64,000 nucleotides of DNA from Strix aluco (GCF_031877795.1 NC_133935.1:76898303-76962302), one strand, 5' to 3'. Counted from the first letter of the stretch, positions 1 to 14,186 are shown. Made by a program: numbers and translations. Notes: generated by a model not told the origin, from the letters alone.

Positions 1-3000
1 ATGTTACAATTCAGAGCCAAATGAGCAGGTATCTATGACTGGGATATGAAATAGTGGCAGCTGCAGCATGGTCCGTATGTCAGGACCTGGGGCACAGCTG
101 GTGCTCCAAGGCTTGTTCGGGGGGTGTCCTCTCCACCCAGACCGTGCAGGCAGAGAGCTGCCACAGAGGGCACCATCCCTCTGGTGTCCCCACTGCTCCA
201 TCTCATAGAGCAGTGGTCAGCTGGGAAAGGACAGAGCAAGGCCAAGCTGGTGTGGGCAGGGTCAGGCTCTGGGCAGGGACCCAGAGCAAGACTGTGACCC
301 TGTGCTCCAGCACTGGAGCTTCTGGGGCCATGATGGCTGTTTTGCCATCCATCTTTTCCACTCCCCCAGCACTGCCCTAGACCAGTTTATTCCTATGGGA
401 GAAAAAGGGAAAACAGCGAAGGAATTATGCCTTTTGAGTTTTTCTAAACCTCCTAAAATTACTTAAGTTTAATGACTTGTTGCACATAAAATTGTATTTA
501 TATGCACCCTTCAGTCATAAAGTGCTTGTGATAGGTGGCATTTAAACTGCAACAAAAGCAGTCATGTACTTAACCAGAGAACAATCAAAAAGCATCACAA
601 AACCACCACAGAAGATTACTTAGAAGAGGGATACGGGTGCATGGGGTGGGATGGGTATTTACACACTCAAGAAGGCAGGTACATGCCCATTGATAAATAC
701 ATCCTTAGCCTGCTCAGTTAAGCAAACAATCTGTGGCATGATTTTTACTCTGGTAAGAAATCCCTAGAATCCTCTGTACACTGGAGACCTGGAACTGAGG
801 CTGAAACAGTGTACATATTCCAGGAAAAGAGGGATGGGACTCATACCTGGAGTGAGACGACTCATTTGTAGCACTAACCACAAGGAAGGCTGCAGCCAGG
901 AGGCCTTTCAAACAGAGATCCATATTCCTCAGGACCAGGTTATGACATGCTTCTTCAGTACTCTGCAACTAGTACTGCATGCTTCAGATATAACTGCAAT
1001 AAATGTACCATTCATTAAGTGATGTCTCCCAATATCCTGACTTTCCTCACTAATTTTCAACAAAGGGTCTGAATTCTCCTGTGCTGCATTTTACACCTTG
1101 GTAAGGTGATGCACCCTGGTGAAACTGCGGAGGGGATTATGGTTTGGGGCACCTTCACAGCCAGTTTTGCAGTAAGCAGTGTCCTGAGAGCCAACTGGCT
1201 TTAATTTCTATTCATATATTGCATGATGCGAAAGGGTTCCTCAGCAGACAGGGAGAGCTCAGGGAAAGTTATCAGCCCTGCCTCTTCACATCATACCTGC
1301 AAGTGCATCTGCACACTTTCATGGCTCTCACCAGTTTTCCAGAAACTGCACAATTATCACCGGTCCAAGTAGGTCTGCTAACAGTGCATCTCAGAGAAAA
1401 AAGGAAAAAGTAGTTAGTCTTAGCCATGATGGTTCTGCAGTAGATAGAAAAATTTAAAAGCACAGAAAATTAATTTCCAGCTGGAATCTTCAAAGGATTC
1501 TAAGGGAGTTAGGTGCTTATATCTCATTTAGATTCAACAGCAGGTTGGAGCTACTTTGAAAATCCCAGTCTTAATCATTGAGGTACTGCTGTGAAAACTC
1601 TCAGAATGCAGTGATGTTGAGTAAAGGATCCGTTTTACCACAGCTTTTTTTCAGGATAGAATTTCCTGCAATGACAGTGATTAATAATCATGAGCTGGTA
1701 ATTCAATTTGTATTTATAGAATACACAAAGACAAAAATGATGACCAGGGAAATAGTGCTATGAGCTGACCCTTCTTTCAGAGAATGTTAAGGGTGCAGCA
1801 GACTTTGCACTCACTCCAACCTAAATATCTAATTACAGATTTCTGATTATCCTGAAAGCTGTAATAAGAAGATTGCATATCCAAGAAGTAAGAAAGAAAA
1901 GAAACTACCCATCTTGAGGGTTTCTATAGGAAAGAGTTACATTTAATTCATAGGAAAGCAAGGACGTGCTGTCTCTGCTTTTCCTGTGAGTCTTTCAGGG
2001 CTTACTCTTTACTGGGGGACAAAGAGTCATTTTGTGAAAGACCCCAGCAAGACATAGAGACACTCTGTTTAGTTGGAGAAGCTTCTATCATTTCTGCAAG
2101 ATGAGGTAGATCCTCCTCCCAGCCTGTCATATCAGAGACATCCTTCTAATACTTCTGATACAGGGCCCCAGCCCCCGTAGTCAGCCTGAGGAAGCAGGTT
2201 TGCACATGTTTCTGCACGGCACAACACAGCTTCTGGTCATAACTGCCAGGGTGGTTACTGCATCTGGTGGAAAAACACACACTGGCTCACCCAACCAAGC
2301 AAGGGAGTCACTGTGGTGTGCTACAGGATGGAGCAGCCTAGAGGAGAGAAAGGAGAGGAGACACGCACAGCTACTAAATCCTCTTGATTGTCCCATCATT
2401 TCAGAGGATAACAGATAACAATAATGTCAAAGTCTTCCTTAGCAGTGCAACTGCACATCAGAGCCAGGGAAGTCTATGGGGTTATGTATAGCTACTCTTC
2501 AAGTGACTTACTGATCCCCAGATACCCACACCTGGGGTAAGGGAAAGCATCTCCTCGGGAGAATGGAGCAGATGCCTCATTGGCCACTGTGCTGGTCAGT
2601 GCTCTGGGTGGGGGACCTGAAGAGGACACACAGCTCGGCTGCACGTGAGGAAAGAATCAGAGCCAATACAGATAGATTTGTTCACTGACAGGGAAACTTT
2701 CATGGGAAGGAATTCAAACTCTGCCATGAGGGGAATGCCATTTGAGGGGAAGCACAACACTGCCATGTGGACTTCCAATACCCCACTGCCAATTAGAAAC
2801 GATGGCCAAGGCACGGCGCACCTCACAAGCTGCTGCATGCAGCTCCATGCCAGGCACAGTAGCTGACACAGTGCTCCTGTCCTTCCACAGGACAGGGTAC
2901 AGTTAGGAATGAAATGCATGTCTCCTGTCTTTCCCTGGAGTCAGGGGTGAGAAAGGCTGAGTTTATTTGACCTCCCAAAGGCCTTTTAGATCACCTGTAC

Positions 3001-4500
3001 TTCTCCTCTTCCACCACATGCCATCACCAGCAGGAAGATGAACTGTGGGGGTGACTGGAGGACTGTGCCAGCTCAGAGGGCCGGCAAGAACCCACTACAT
3101 TGTTTTAATTTCCAACACCCCCTGACCCACATTGCTGACAAGCCCTCCTGGCATGTAACTATAGATTTTCAGCATAATGATGGTGCTGGCCAGAAAGTGT
3201 CCTCTCTAGGTCCTTCCCTCCCATTGCAGGCACGGTTTCACATACCAGAAAGGGCACAGTTGCCCATCAACATCCAAAGCTATGGCAAAGAAGGAGCAAG
3301 TGACTCATAGCACATGTTAGATGGCATGTCCTGAGAGCCATCGTAACACAGACATGTGATAGATGTCTATGTGTGGCTGAGATGTCCTTGCTGACTGGCT
3401 GACAACAGTCTCTTGTTGCTCAGATGGTGCCAGACAGACACGGTGAAAGAGATTTTTTTGTGTATGATGCTGCAGGACAAGTAGCATGAGGATCTTTCTT
3501 AGCAGTAGACGCTCTGGAGCAGTGTCAAAGAAGAGAAGGAAGCAGAGCCAAAAGTAGCAGCAGACATAAATAGATCTATGCAGACACAGAGGGACTTACT
3601 GATGGCCAGACCTGGGCAAAGAGCCACTGAGAAGAATGAGATATGGGGCAAAGGGAGTGGTCCATAGCATGAGGCATTACTGGCGACCAGAAGTCATTAA
3701 GAGTTGGAGGGACCTGAATTTTGTAGCTGTACATGGCCTCTGCTGAAGACCACCATCTCTGTCCAGCAACGGTGTCACCCATGGAGCCTATCCCTGATGA
3801 CTGGATTAACCCAGGATGCTACAGATGGAGACAAGAGCTGCAGAGGCTGTCTCATGGAGGATTCAGCCACTCTGCTGACCACAGTGAAGCAACAGTTGAA
3901 GCCAGACTGGAACCACCCACGAGCATCAAGGAGAGGCTGTGAGAACCTGGCAGAGCTCTCTGCAAAGGTGGGGGACTGGCCACGGCAGACAGTCATTGCT
4001 TCCTGGTGTACGTCCCTTTCTGCGGACTCCCTGGTGGCTTCTGGATATTGAGGTAAATGATTTTCACCATGGCAGCACACCAGGGAAACCATGTCTGTGT
4101 GAGCAAGTAGAAAAAGTGCTCTCCCTTCTCATCAGGAGGATACACGCCTAGCTAGTGCCAGTCATTAGTCTGTCCCTGCACTGGAAGGCTATTGGTTAAC
4201 CACACATGTCCTGGCTGCTGGTGAGTGCTGGAGGTCGAGCCCATCTCAGAGGAGTCTGACCAGGAATTCACAGCTTTGATATTACACTTGCCTTGCCAGG
4301 AACTGCTAGGAAGCTGGATAAGGTCTCTGGCAAGTCTCACCTTCCCATCATTCACTCTTTCAGATGGAGAATGGGGACAGCACGCATGGACATAAACCTG
4401 CCAGCATCCCTTAAATTTCCCTTTCTGGCCTTATGTCTTTGCATGTCTGGGGACCAAAATACAAGTGCACAGTGCAGGTGTTACACAGATTCATTTTGTA
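1..4500. other. Unassigned intergenic DNA, locally less A+T-rich
   Basis: This stretch is visibly richer in G+C than the next 8 kb and has several ORFs of 70-115 codons on both strands (for example 3704-4051 +, 2596-2919 -). I recognise no protein domain, LINE, LTR or RNA gene in it. The composition could reflect an old repeat or an unannotated non-coding transcript. Confidence 0.6.
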
Positions 4501-4776
4501 TGTGTTGAGATAAATTGCTGCTAAACGTCAGGATGTCTAAAGCGGTAGTGGGTATCTATTTGAAGTCATGAATCGTGCTGGGATTGCTGGGCAGCCTGCT
4601 CCATCTACAGAGTAAGTAAACCACGGATCTGATAAGCTTTGTATTGCCTTTGTAAAACTTGAATAAGGCACTGGTGGTGTTTTCCTACGGTAGTGTATTT
4701 AAGATTAATAAACCTAGATGTGGTGTACAGTTCAGAGATTTGGGGGGCAAATTCTATGTTTGCCAGGAAAGATAAA

Positions 4777-4807
4777 TGAAATAAATATTTTGTGAAATAA
4801 ATATTTT
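4777..4807 (+). repeat. Two tandem 15-base copies, one base apart
   Basis: TGAAATAAATATTTT occurs at 4777-4791 and 4793-4807 in an A+T-rich stretch. Confidence 0.85.
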
Positions 4808-7218
4808 ATAAAAGAAATAAAAATTAAATATAAATTCAGAGTTTGTACCTCACAGGACTAATGTATCTGAACATTTACACTGGAATGACTCTGAGGCCTC
4901 TGACATTTCATTTCCATTGCCTTTGAGCAACATGATTAATTTAAATAGACAAATAAAGAACCAAATGGTAAATCACAATTCCTTTGAAGTTTAGAGCTAA
5001 GTCTGCTGAATCAGTACTAAACTGTTCTTGCATTTCAATTAACTCTTTGAGAAATCACTGCTTCATGGAGACCTTCTGTAATTACCAATGTGAATGAGTG
5101 GAATTCCAGAGATGATGAAGACCTTTTAGTTAATTGATTTTGAGGTTCCAGCTAGACAGGCCATGCAAAAAAGGAAAACACAGCCCTGGAAGTGTTGATA
5201 AGTAGCTTAATCTTCAAGGCTTTCTGGTTTTATTTTTAAAAAGAAAGCACTCAATAAGAATGTTTGTTCTTTTGAGGAGCAGCTTCTGTAGTTGAAACAA
5301 GTGTGTTAGTAGCTAAAAATAAAATCAATGACCTCAGCAGCCTCCTCTAGATGTAATCCTAAACCAGCGCTGACCTGAGTCTTTTTATTTGCATATTCTT
5401 AATTACATGAAGACCATGTCTTCCTTATTCTGCCATCAGTGTAATGAAACAAAGCCATTTGCAAACTCTTTTCTATAGTGGATTAGGTTCTTTTTTTTTT
5501 AAGTTGGGAGACAACTTATGGTTGTGAATGATCTTGACAGACGGAGTACCAGCACATATTTTACGGTGTAGCAAGATCACTTATCTCCTTTTATGAAATC
5601 AATCATGGATGAGAGCAAGGTTCACATCCTCTCTAGGACATTCGAGTTTTATTGTTTCTAAATATGCTGGCAGTGTACTGAAGCATTTACTAATATTATA
5701 GCATACATTGTTAATATTTTTATAGCATCTTCTCTCTCTTTCTTATTTCCATACCTTCCTGAAGTAAAAGGTGAAAGAATTTCAGCAGAGCTTGAAGGAC
5801 AAATCTTCACAAGTTCCTTGGCATGGAGATAACTTGGACTTTCAAAACTTGGTTACTAAATTCTCGAATCTGATATATATACACCAGATCTTGCATATGT
5901 GTGAGAGGGAGACATTTTCACAAATCAGTAATTCCAAGCATCTTTGGGAATATTATTCATACTTAGATAAAGTTAGAATAGACGGGTTGCTCCTTCTGTG
6001 CTTTGATGTACTGCTGTAGATGGGGTTGCTGAAATCACCAAGTAAGTTTATACTGTGTTGGCAGAACTGCTTCCTTGGTCTCTAGGCCCAACACTACCAG
6101 TTTCCACCTGTAGAGCTCTTACAATTTCGTTGTTGTGAACCTTACCATGCTTCTGTATACAACTAACATAATGTCTTCCCTTCTCAAGATACTGACAGCT
6201 GTTAACATGGATGGCTGTGAGGACTTGATCAGCTAGCCCACACACAGACCCATAGGGTATCGTGTCTGTGGGACACACTCATCTCGAGTGTTCTCATACT
6301 CAGGGCTGTCCTCTGTGGTATTAGACACACACATCTGGGCAACTGAGCAGAGTCCCTGATGTCAACTTCAGGGCAAGCTGAATCACCTTCCAGCTTCCTC
6401 TGGATGGGCCAGATTGCTACTGTCCTGTTCACACATGGGCATCCGCAAGTAACCACTCGGTGTGACATGTCCAAATCCAGACCTGGATCCCCCTTGCATC
6501 TTTAGCTCCTTTCGTGCACATCACCTCCCTGGCTTTAGCTTTTTTGCTCTTGCCTACCCTTCTCCTCCTCCTAGCCTTCTTCAGAGTAGCATTTTGTTTT
6601 GGAGAAGAAAACCTTTTATGTTGAAACTGGAATATAAGAACTTACAAAATCTGTTTTGACCAAGCAATTCTTTTATGAAAAAGTTTTATCAGACTTTCTC
6701 CAACAGTTTTAGTAAAAAGCATAAAATACTGCTACGATCTCTTGCCTTGTCAGACAGTCAATACTAACTTGCTTCTTAAAGATATAAGCTGAAACTATTA
6801 ATGATGTGCTGAAAAGATAAAATTTGGGATATTTTTTGAGAGAAAGCTATGGCTTGATTTATTTTGTAATTCATTATAATGAACTGGTTATCTTAGTCCT
6901 TGGTGAATTAAAGTGACTAAATTTTTTATCAGAACAGTTTATCAAGATCAGTGATAAATGTTATTAGATTTAATATTCTAGCCTCATTTGCTTTTCACAC
7001 AGAAATTCATAATAGCCAATAAGACATGGCTATTTAATAACATTGTGCTGAAGTCATAAACACTATATTTATAAAGTTGACATGTAATAAAAAAAGGACA
7101 AAAACCCCATCTTATAACAAAAGAAGATTCCAGTCAGAGTCAATAAATGCTTGGTTTGGGCTCTTCGTAGTAAAAAACAGAAAAAATAACAACCTTAAAA
7201 AAAAAAAAGTATTTGCTG

Positions 7219-7234
7219 TTTTTTTTAAAAAAAA
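7219..7234. repeat. T8A8 palindrome flanked by TGCTGTT direct repeats
   Basis: Eight T followed by eight A, directly upstream of the 7.25 kb palindrome. The sequence TGCTGTT occurs on both sides, suggesting local replication slippage. Confidence 0.85.
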
Positions 7235-7245
7235 TGCTGTTAAAA

Positions 7246-7320
7246 AATAATTGCTTATTTTTAAGAAATAAGCAATTATTATACATCCTCACATTTAGGA
7301 TGTATAATAATTGCTTATTT
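7246..7320. repeat. Three-copy palindrome able to form two alternative hairpins
   Basis: A 15-base word, AATAATTGCTTATTT, occurs at 7246-7260, as its reverse complement at 7266-7280, and again forward at 7306-7320. Copies 1 and 2 form a hairpin with a 5-base loop. Copies 2 and 3, together with the inverted pair ATACATCCT / AGGATGTAT, form a perfect 24-bp stem (7266-7289 with 7297-7320) around a 7-base loop. The two hairpins are mutually exclusive. Confidence 0.9.
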
Positions 7321-9227
7321 TTTCCCCTATGTGTCCTTTCTCTCTCCCCCCCCATCATCTCTAGGGGGGCAGTGGAGAGGGTCAAGAGAGGAGACAGGAA
7401 GATCAAAAAGGAAGAAAAACCTCAATCACTTCTAAAACAGTAATGTTTCCAAACCTAAAATTTGTAAATTACTTTGAAGAAATAAAAGAAATGTATATTC
7501 TAAGCCTGCAAATGAAAATTAACCCCTCCTTTTTGTGTGTGAGTTTTAATTTCAATATTCTGATGTGTTCCAGCTTCCACTTGTTTGGATATCAGTTAAT
7601 TACTGGCTCATTGAGTACCTCACACCATGGTCAGATTCATTCTTTTTTTGAATAATCTATGAAATAACTGGAGAAAGTTCAGATGATGCAAATTAATTTT
7701 ATTGTCATAGCACTACCAACACAGATCCTTTACCAGGAAGAAAAGAGCATGAGGAAATATGAAGCATAACTTCCAGTTCCTTACCAATCTTCCTGCCCCA
7801 TTTCCCTCCTGGGTTCACAGAGCACAGCCCGACGTACCCATCTGTTTCTATTTAAGTGTTTCAGGATCTCACTTTTATAGAAGGCTTTTTCTACACGGCT
7901 ACAAACATCCTAAAGCTCTGACTCAAACCAGACTTGTGCTGCTCTCCCAAGCATACACCAGGAAGGAAAATTTCCTTTGCCTCTTTTAGAGAGGGCTCTT
8001 GCTTAGAGATACCACAAACACCACTGTCAACACATTAAATGTCTCCACCGACCTTGATAACACCTATGAGCAGAGGCATTTATCTGGCCATAAAGCCATG
8101 ACAATTTTATACAGCATGTGAACCTGAGAGCTGCAAAAGGCAGCATTAAAGGCGGGCAGAAGGCAAACACTCCTTGTTCCTTCCCCAAAACAAGATGCTA
8201 CTGCAGTGCCCACAGGCCCAGTACACTTCATTTTAGCAGGACTCAAGCAAAAGCCCAAGAGATGTCAGATCTTGGCAGCTCCATCACAAGCAGGACAATG
8301 GAAGTTTCTGGGAAAATTTGGTCAAGGAATGGATGAAAACATAGCAATCCATAAACTGTGCAATGTTCCTTATGTCTTCCAAATCTCATTAATATGTTTT
8401 AAATTGAGATTATGTACAATTTGATTTCTTATGATCAGTGTCAACATAAGAAATTCCCAAACTGCGGTGGCTAAGATTTGCCCTGAAATTATAAACTTCC
8501 AGGTTTCCCTGAAAGTGTCTTTTCAGCAATACCAGGTATATACCTATAGTTGTTATTTTTTACTGATTTAATTGCATATAACTAGAATGCAGTTTCAGAC
8601 TCTGTTTATTGGACTGACTGTAAGCCACGTGGCTTTCCAGTGCGTATGGAGCCTTTCCAGATTTCATTTTACCATTTTCATAACCAAAGGCCCCTTTGCT
8701 GCCGTATTTAGTTGCGTGGCTCTATAAAATAATCCCATCAGTGTATTCAGATCGGAATAAGAAGGCACACACTGACTTACTTTCTCCCAGTATCTCTGGG
8801 CTGTTGTTATTATGTTAAAGATCTGTTGGTCAATAAAAAAAGCTTATTAAGGTGAGGCTTTCTAAATGGAAACAAGACAGACAGTACAATCAGCCCCCAT
8901 CTCCAGTTTCACAGCAAAATAAATATAACCTTCTCTTCTTTCTTCCTTTTTTCCTCCTCTTTTTGAAGTGACTTCAGTGCTTTTCTGTTTGGCCTCAGTT
9001 AAGTGGCTAGTGTGGATCTCTGCTCAACTAATTTCAGGTATACAGAATGAAAATAGCTCAGTCCTACCCCATAGATCCTCTGCTGCTAGAAGTGATTGAT
9101 TCTGCTGATATGAGAAAGTCTGAATTCGCAGAATTGATTGTGAAAGATGTAATTTCTTATTTTCCTTTTCTTCTTTCTTAATTCTTTGCCTTTGAAAATA
9201 GGTACAGATCTATGCCGTTTTCCTATT

Positions 9228-9245
9228 AAAAAAAAAAAAAAAAAA
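9228..9245 (+). repeat. A18 homopolymer
   Basis: Eighteen A followed by GAGAG. No retrogene or LINE body was recognised upstream, so I do not call it a poly(A) tail. Confidence 0.85.
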
Positions 9246-12200
9246 GAGAGAAAAACACCGAAAAATCAAAATCCTTGAAAAATTAAAGCAATTATAATTG
9301 ACATAATTTTCACTCATTTTGATCAGCTGCAGCTATAATACAGTATAGTACATAGCATTCTGAGATGAAATAAATGACCCAGCTGAAGTTCACATTTATC
9401 TGTTCATTTATTTCAATGCTATTTAAGTAGATTATGTGACCTAGATAAACTATATAGGTTTGTTGCATAACATAGGTATGCATAGGTAGGATGAAAGAAC
9501 AGGTTTATGGGAATACTTTTCATTAATATATCAAGAGATTAAAAGGGCCAGAGCTAAGAAATATAATGTTCCAAGGAGCATAGAAGAAGACAAAATAGGA
9601 AAAAAAGAGCTATTCAAGTAGATGGCAACAGGTCACATATTAAAACTTCAAAAGAGCTGGCCACAAGGGAAATTAAGAGAAACGTTTCAGAGAGCTTATG
9701 ATTAAGATGTGGATAGAAGCACTGCAGTCAGCAGTGGAAGCTGTGCTCCTGCTTCTCATTTGACTTATATCAGCCTCATTCCAACAGCACTAGGTCATCA
9801 TCAGACAAAAACGAAAATCTGACTGCAGTGGACTCCTCTTATTCTGAAATGATGAGAAATTAAGGGGGCCTGGACACAAAGCATATACTCCTATTTGTAT
9901 TGCACAGTGCCTGAGACAAATTCCCAACACCACTTTTAGAAATACGGATTTCAAACGCTACTTGTGGTTTCCCTGTGTTTCCCTGCTCAAGGGGGAAGGT
10001 TCCCACCCATAGTGGTGGCTGCAAATTGTGCACCCAGGTACCTCCTCCAGCTGATCCCATGGACAACTGAGGGTGAAGAGGGTGTGTGTGGGGAATTTAA
10101 TGTTTATATGGTCAAAGGCAAAGAAGAGCTGTAGAAAATCCCTGGAAAGGAATAAATGGCTTCAGCCAGAAGAATCCTCAGAAAACTCAAAGCAACAGAA
10201 GGAAAGGCCATAGTTCTGCCCTTGGAGGATGTCATTTATTCCGGGAAGGACAAGACCAGACCAGTGGCAACACTGATTCTTTTGCTCAGTCTCTCTCTAA
10301 CATTGAAAAGTTTTTCATTGTATATTTTTTGATTTTTCTATGTTTAAAACAATACATTTACATCAGATTCAGTCAATCTTGAGAGTCAGTCATGCCTTGG
10401 CTTCAGGCTTATGCCTCCCTAAAGAACATCACCTTGGCACACCAAAACCAAAAAAACCTCAATGAACACAAAATGAAAAATCCCCAAATATTTATATTTA
10501 CCCTTATATTCAAATATTTAAATTTATTCAAGTCCTTTGAACTTCTGAGTACACCAACAAAGGGAGGCACCTAATAATAAACTCCATGGTTTTTCTCTAA
10601 AGTAATAGAGAAGGCAGTTTTATTTGCTGCTTTGAGTTGGTTGGGATTCTGCTGAAGTTTGAGCATCTGTTTATCTTATTTTCTTCTCCTTTATCCTCCT
10701 TTCTCTCACTCCCTGCAGCCAAGTCACTGATGCTAGTTTCTAAAGTCCTCCTGCCAGAAGATTGCCCATCTGTTCAGCAATGTCTCCTTGTAATGATGTT
10801 GGTATTAATTTTTTCTGCGGGTTTTTTTTAATGGTGTTCATCAGAAATGTGCAATCTTTGAATCACAGCCCACTTCACATCAGAGTGATAACTTGTTTGA
10901 GTAAAGTCCTGGAAGACAGAGCCTCTTAATTTTGCATTAACAAGAACTTCAGTTCTGTTTCAGCAGAGATAGGCAGTGGGAAAGCAGACCTGCATCACCT
11001 CTTAGCTGACTGCATTTTTAACTCCCATATGCCTTAAACAGGGAAAGGTTTACTTCAAAATACTTCTAAGATCTGTGAGAGTGAACTGCTGAAGTCAATT
11101 AAATCAGGTTATTCAACATGTCGTAATGGACAAGTGACTGACAGTGACTCATTTTTAAGCACAATGATCTTACATCCTCTGACTACCGCAGTGCTGACCG
11201 AAGCAGTACCTTTTCGAAGGAATATAGCAATAAATACAGCAGGCGAGTATAGACAACCTTGCTCTCCTTCAAACTGTGATAGGTACATTTTCTTCCCTTC
11301 TACTTTCTTAGGATGCTCAGGAATTCATAGACTTCGGGACATATTTTCCTCCCACTATACTATTATAAATCAGAGGAACTCCATTTTAAACAATCGATTT
11401 TCTGTAAGTCTGCATAAATGGAACATCACAAGGTCTACACCTTTTTTATCCTTTGTATTTTGCAGCTCATCATTTTCAACAAAAATTAGCAAATAGCTAG
11501 TATCACTTTATATATTTAGCATATGCTATTCTATAGCTCTTTCTACAAATCCTGTATCACCCTTCAGGAGGAATTTAAATAAATACTAATACATAAGAAG
11601 CAAGATCTATAAGTTAGTTGGGTAAGAACTATGTATTCTAAACTCAGAAGACATACACTGCTATCTAGTGGCAGCAGCAGGAAGTCTTAACACATAGCAG
11701 CCTATAAACATGGAGAGTTAAAAATATTGGAACTTTTTTTATTTGTTGCTCCTTTTTTAATAGAAAATAGTAATAGTGCCCTATCAATATTTCTGATGTC
11801 ATCTCACAACAGTCAGTGTTTGTAACTGGGAGTAAGCCCTGCATTACAATTAGTTTTACGATTCTTTTGTGAAAAGTGATTGCAGCGTTTTAAAGGCTGA
11901 AATGTTTTTGTAAAATATGAAAAAACAAAATGCTCATATATATTTAATAATTTTAATTAGAAACAAATATTCTTGAGAGAAGCTAAACTAAAAGGTCTAA
12001 AACAAGACTCCATTGTACATTTTTCAAAAACAGTTAAAATAACACCTGTAAAATCAACCCAGTTCAATTTTGCAAGATTATAGGTCAACTAAGTATTTTC
12101 CCATATTTTGCAATTGTTTCTGATGATAAATTTTGAGAACACTTAGAAAACTGACTTGTAAAAGGATATTTTAAGTTTTTTTCAGGACCTGAAAGTGGCT

Positions 12201-13213
12201 AAAGAAATTTTTCATTTTCTAATTCAGCTAGAAGTCTAAGGAGCAATGTTTGTTTCCAGCTCTCTAGCAACTGGTATGTTGATTTGTCATTCTCTGCTTT
12301 ATCAGAGGCAATGCTTGCTGGCAGGAACACCCTGAGTTTGTATTCCAACCTATTAATCCTGCTGCCTGTAATGAGAAGCCATATTGCTTATCTGATGTCC
12401 ATGGCTGGAGACTTCAGTGGAAGGTGTTGTGATGTTAATCTCCCCAATGTTTCTTAAAGAAGCTCTCAGGATCTGAAAACTGCTGGTGTTTGATGAATAG
12501 CTTTGGCAGTCCACAAAATTCATTTTATTATATGGCTTATGAAATATAAATCCTTCATGTTGTAACCAGTGGACAACAAGCCCTATGCTGAGAACCAGTT
12601 TGTACAGATCTTCTTACATATGGTCTTGAAATGAAGCTGTGTCTGCAGGGAGCTAATAAAGGGAGGGTCAACAGGAGGTAACTCATATTTCCTTTTATAG
12701 TCAATGGAGAGAAATTTATGCTCCCCAGAAGGAAGGTAGAGGCAGAAATTTGTTTGACCTGTTTCAAGTAACTGTTCTGGGATAAGATGAATCACAGTCA
12801 GCAGTGTCCATTTCTTTGCATTGGTTACAGGGGGACTAGGCAAGCTCAGCTTAGAGATGAGATTTGTCCAAAGGAAACATGCTGAGGACCTCAGGGCTGA
12901 GAAAAATGGTCAGTCATGGTTCAAATCTCAGATGCTGAGCAAAGACACCCCCTCACAGGTGGGATGTCCATCCAGAGAGTATGACCAGAGCCCTGTAGTC
13001 TGGTTGTACAAAAGCAGCGTGCAACTAGTGATGCAAGAGAGATGCTGTTTAGACCACAAGCCTGCTCTGGTGATTCACTCTTCAGAATTTGGACATGAGA
13101 AAGTACAAGTCATGCTTGAGCTGTCTGGGTATAATTTCTGTAATGTACCATTTGTGTAATGGAACTGCATATTATCCAAGGAATGAGGCAGTTTATCAAG
13201 TTTTGTAGGCAGG

Positions 13214-14186
13214 TGTCATGGTTTAAGACCAGAGGGAAACTGAGCATCATGCAGCAGCTTGCACATTCCTTCCCCCTCATGAATGGGGAGGAGAAAATAC
13301 AACAAAAGGCTCAGGAATCAAGATAAGGATAGGGAGAGATGATCCACCTTTATGGTCATAGGCAAAACACAGACTCCATTGGTGAAGAAAAAGAACATCA
13401 ATTTAATCTGAACACCACCACCAACAACACTAACTTACCAATCAGAGTAGGACAGTGAGCAATACAACCACATCTTAAAAACACCTTCCCCCCGCTCCTC
13501 CCTTCTTTCTCTACCTCTTCCCCCACCAGCAGCGCAGGGGGGCAGGGGATGGGGGCTGTGGTCAGTTCATCACCAGTTGTCTCTGTCACTCCTTCCTCCT
13601 CAGGGGGAGGACTCCTCACACTCCTCCCCTGCTCCAGTGTGGGGTCCCTCCCACAGCAGACAGTCCTCCATGAACTTCTCCAACGTGGGTCCTTCCCATT
13701 GGCTGCAGCTCTTCATGAACTGCTCCAGTGTGGGTCCCTCCCATGCACTGCAGTCCTCCCAGCAACAGACTGCTCCAGCGTGGGCTTCCCTCAGAATCCC
13801 GGCCTTCTTCAGACACAGCCACCTGCTCCAGCATGGGATGCTCCACAGGCTGCAGGTTGGCATCTGCTCCACTGTGGGTGGCGGGGGGGGGTGGCTGCCA
13901 TCTCACCATGGGCTGCAGGGGAGTCTCTGCTCCAGCACACATTCCCCTCTGCCTCCTCCTTTCTTCAACTGACCTCGGTGTCTGCAGAGGTATTTCCTTC
14001 ACAACTCCTCCTCCCAGGTTCCCCTTCTTAAACACGTTATCACAGAGGCACAGCCACCATCTCTAATTGACTTGGCCTTGGCCAGAGGTGGGTCCGACTT
14101 GGAGCTGGGGGAGCTTCGAGACGCTTCTCACAGGAGCCACTTCTGTAGCCGCCTTTCCCCGCTACCAAAAACACAAACCCAGCACA
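13214..14186 (-). mobile_element. Solo LTR of an endogenous retrovirus (ERVL-like), minus strand
   Basis: The element starts TGTCATGG and ends CCCAGCACA on the + strand (TG...CA ends), with CAGG directly outside both ends (13210-13213 and 14187-14190), a 4-bp target duplication. On the minus strand it runs TGTGCTGGGTTTGTGT, a U3 with a TATA-like GTGTTTAAG near 14030, a long region of imperfect tandem units around CTGGAGCAG (about 13620-13870), an ATTAAA poly(A) signal (13402-13407), and a U5 ending near AAACCATGACA. No internal viral genes adjoin it, so it is a solo LTR left by recombination. ORFs of 131-160 codons inside it come from the repetitive unit. Confidence 0.88.

Larger units (their letters stand above)
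4508..13209. other. A+T-rich intergenic DNA without a recognised gene
   Basis: Apart from the small repeats listed, I see only A+T-rich sequence with short chance ORFs, the longest being 120 codons at 11134-11496 (+) with no recognisable domain. Confidence 0.65.

Noticed and set aside
3704..4051. 115-codon + strand ORF and overlapping 69- and 105-codon ORFs
   Set aside because: No domain recognised, no convincing splice sites checked out, and both strands open. Considered chance in a less A+T-rich region.
9228..9245. A18 tract as the poly(A) tail of a processed retrogene
   Set aside because: No cDNA-like body upstream and no flanking direct repeats were found.
11134..11496. 120-codon + strand ORF in A+T-rich DNA
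   Set aside because: Length is within chance expectation for a window of this size; no domain, no supporting splice signals or CpG island.
13549..14031. 160-codon + strand ORF and overlapping ORFs on both strands
   Set aside because: They lie inside the minus-strand LTR and are produced by its GC-rich tandem units.
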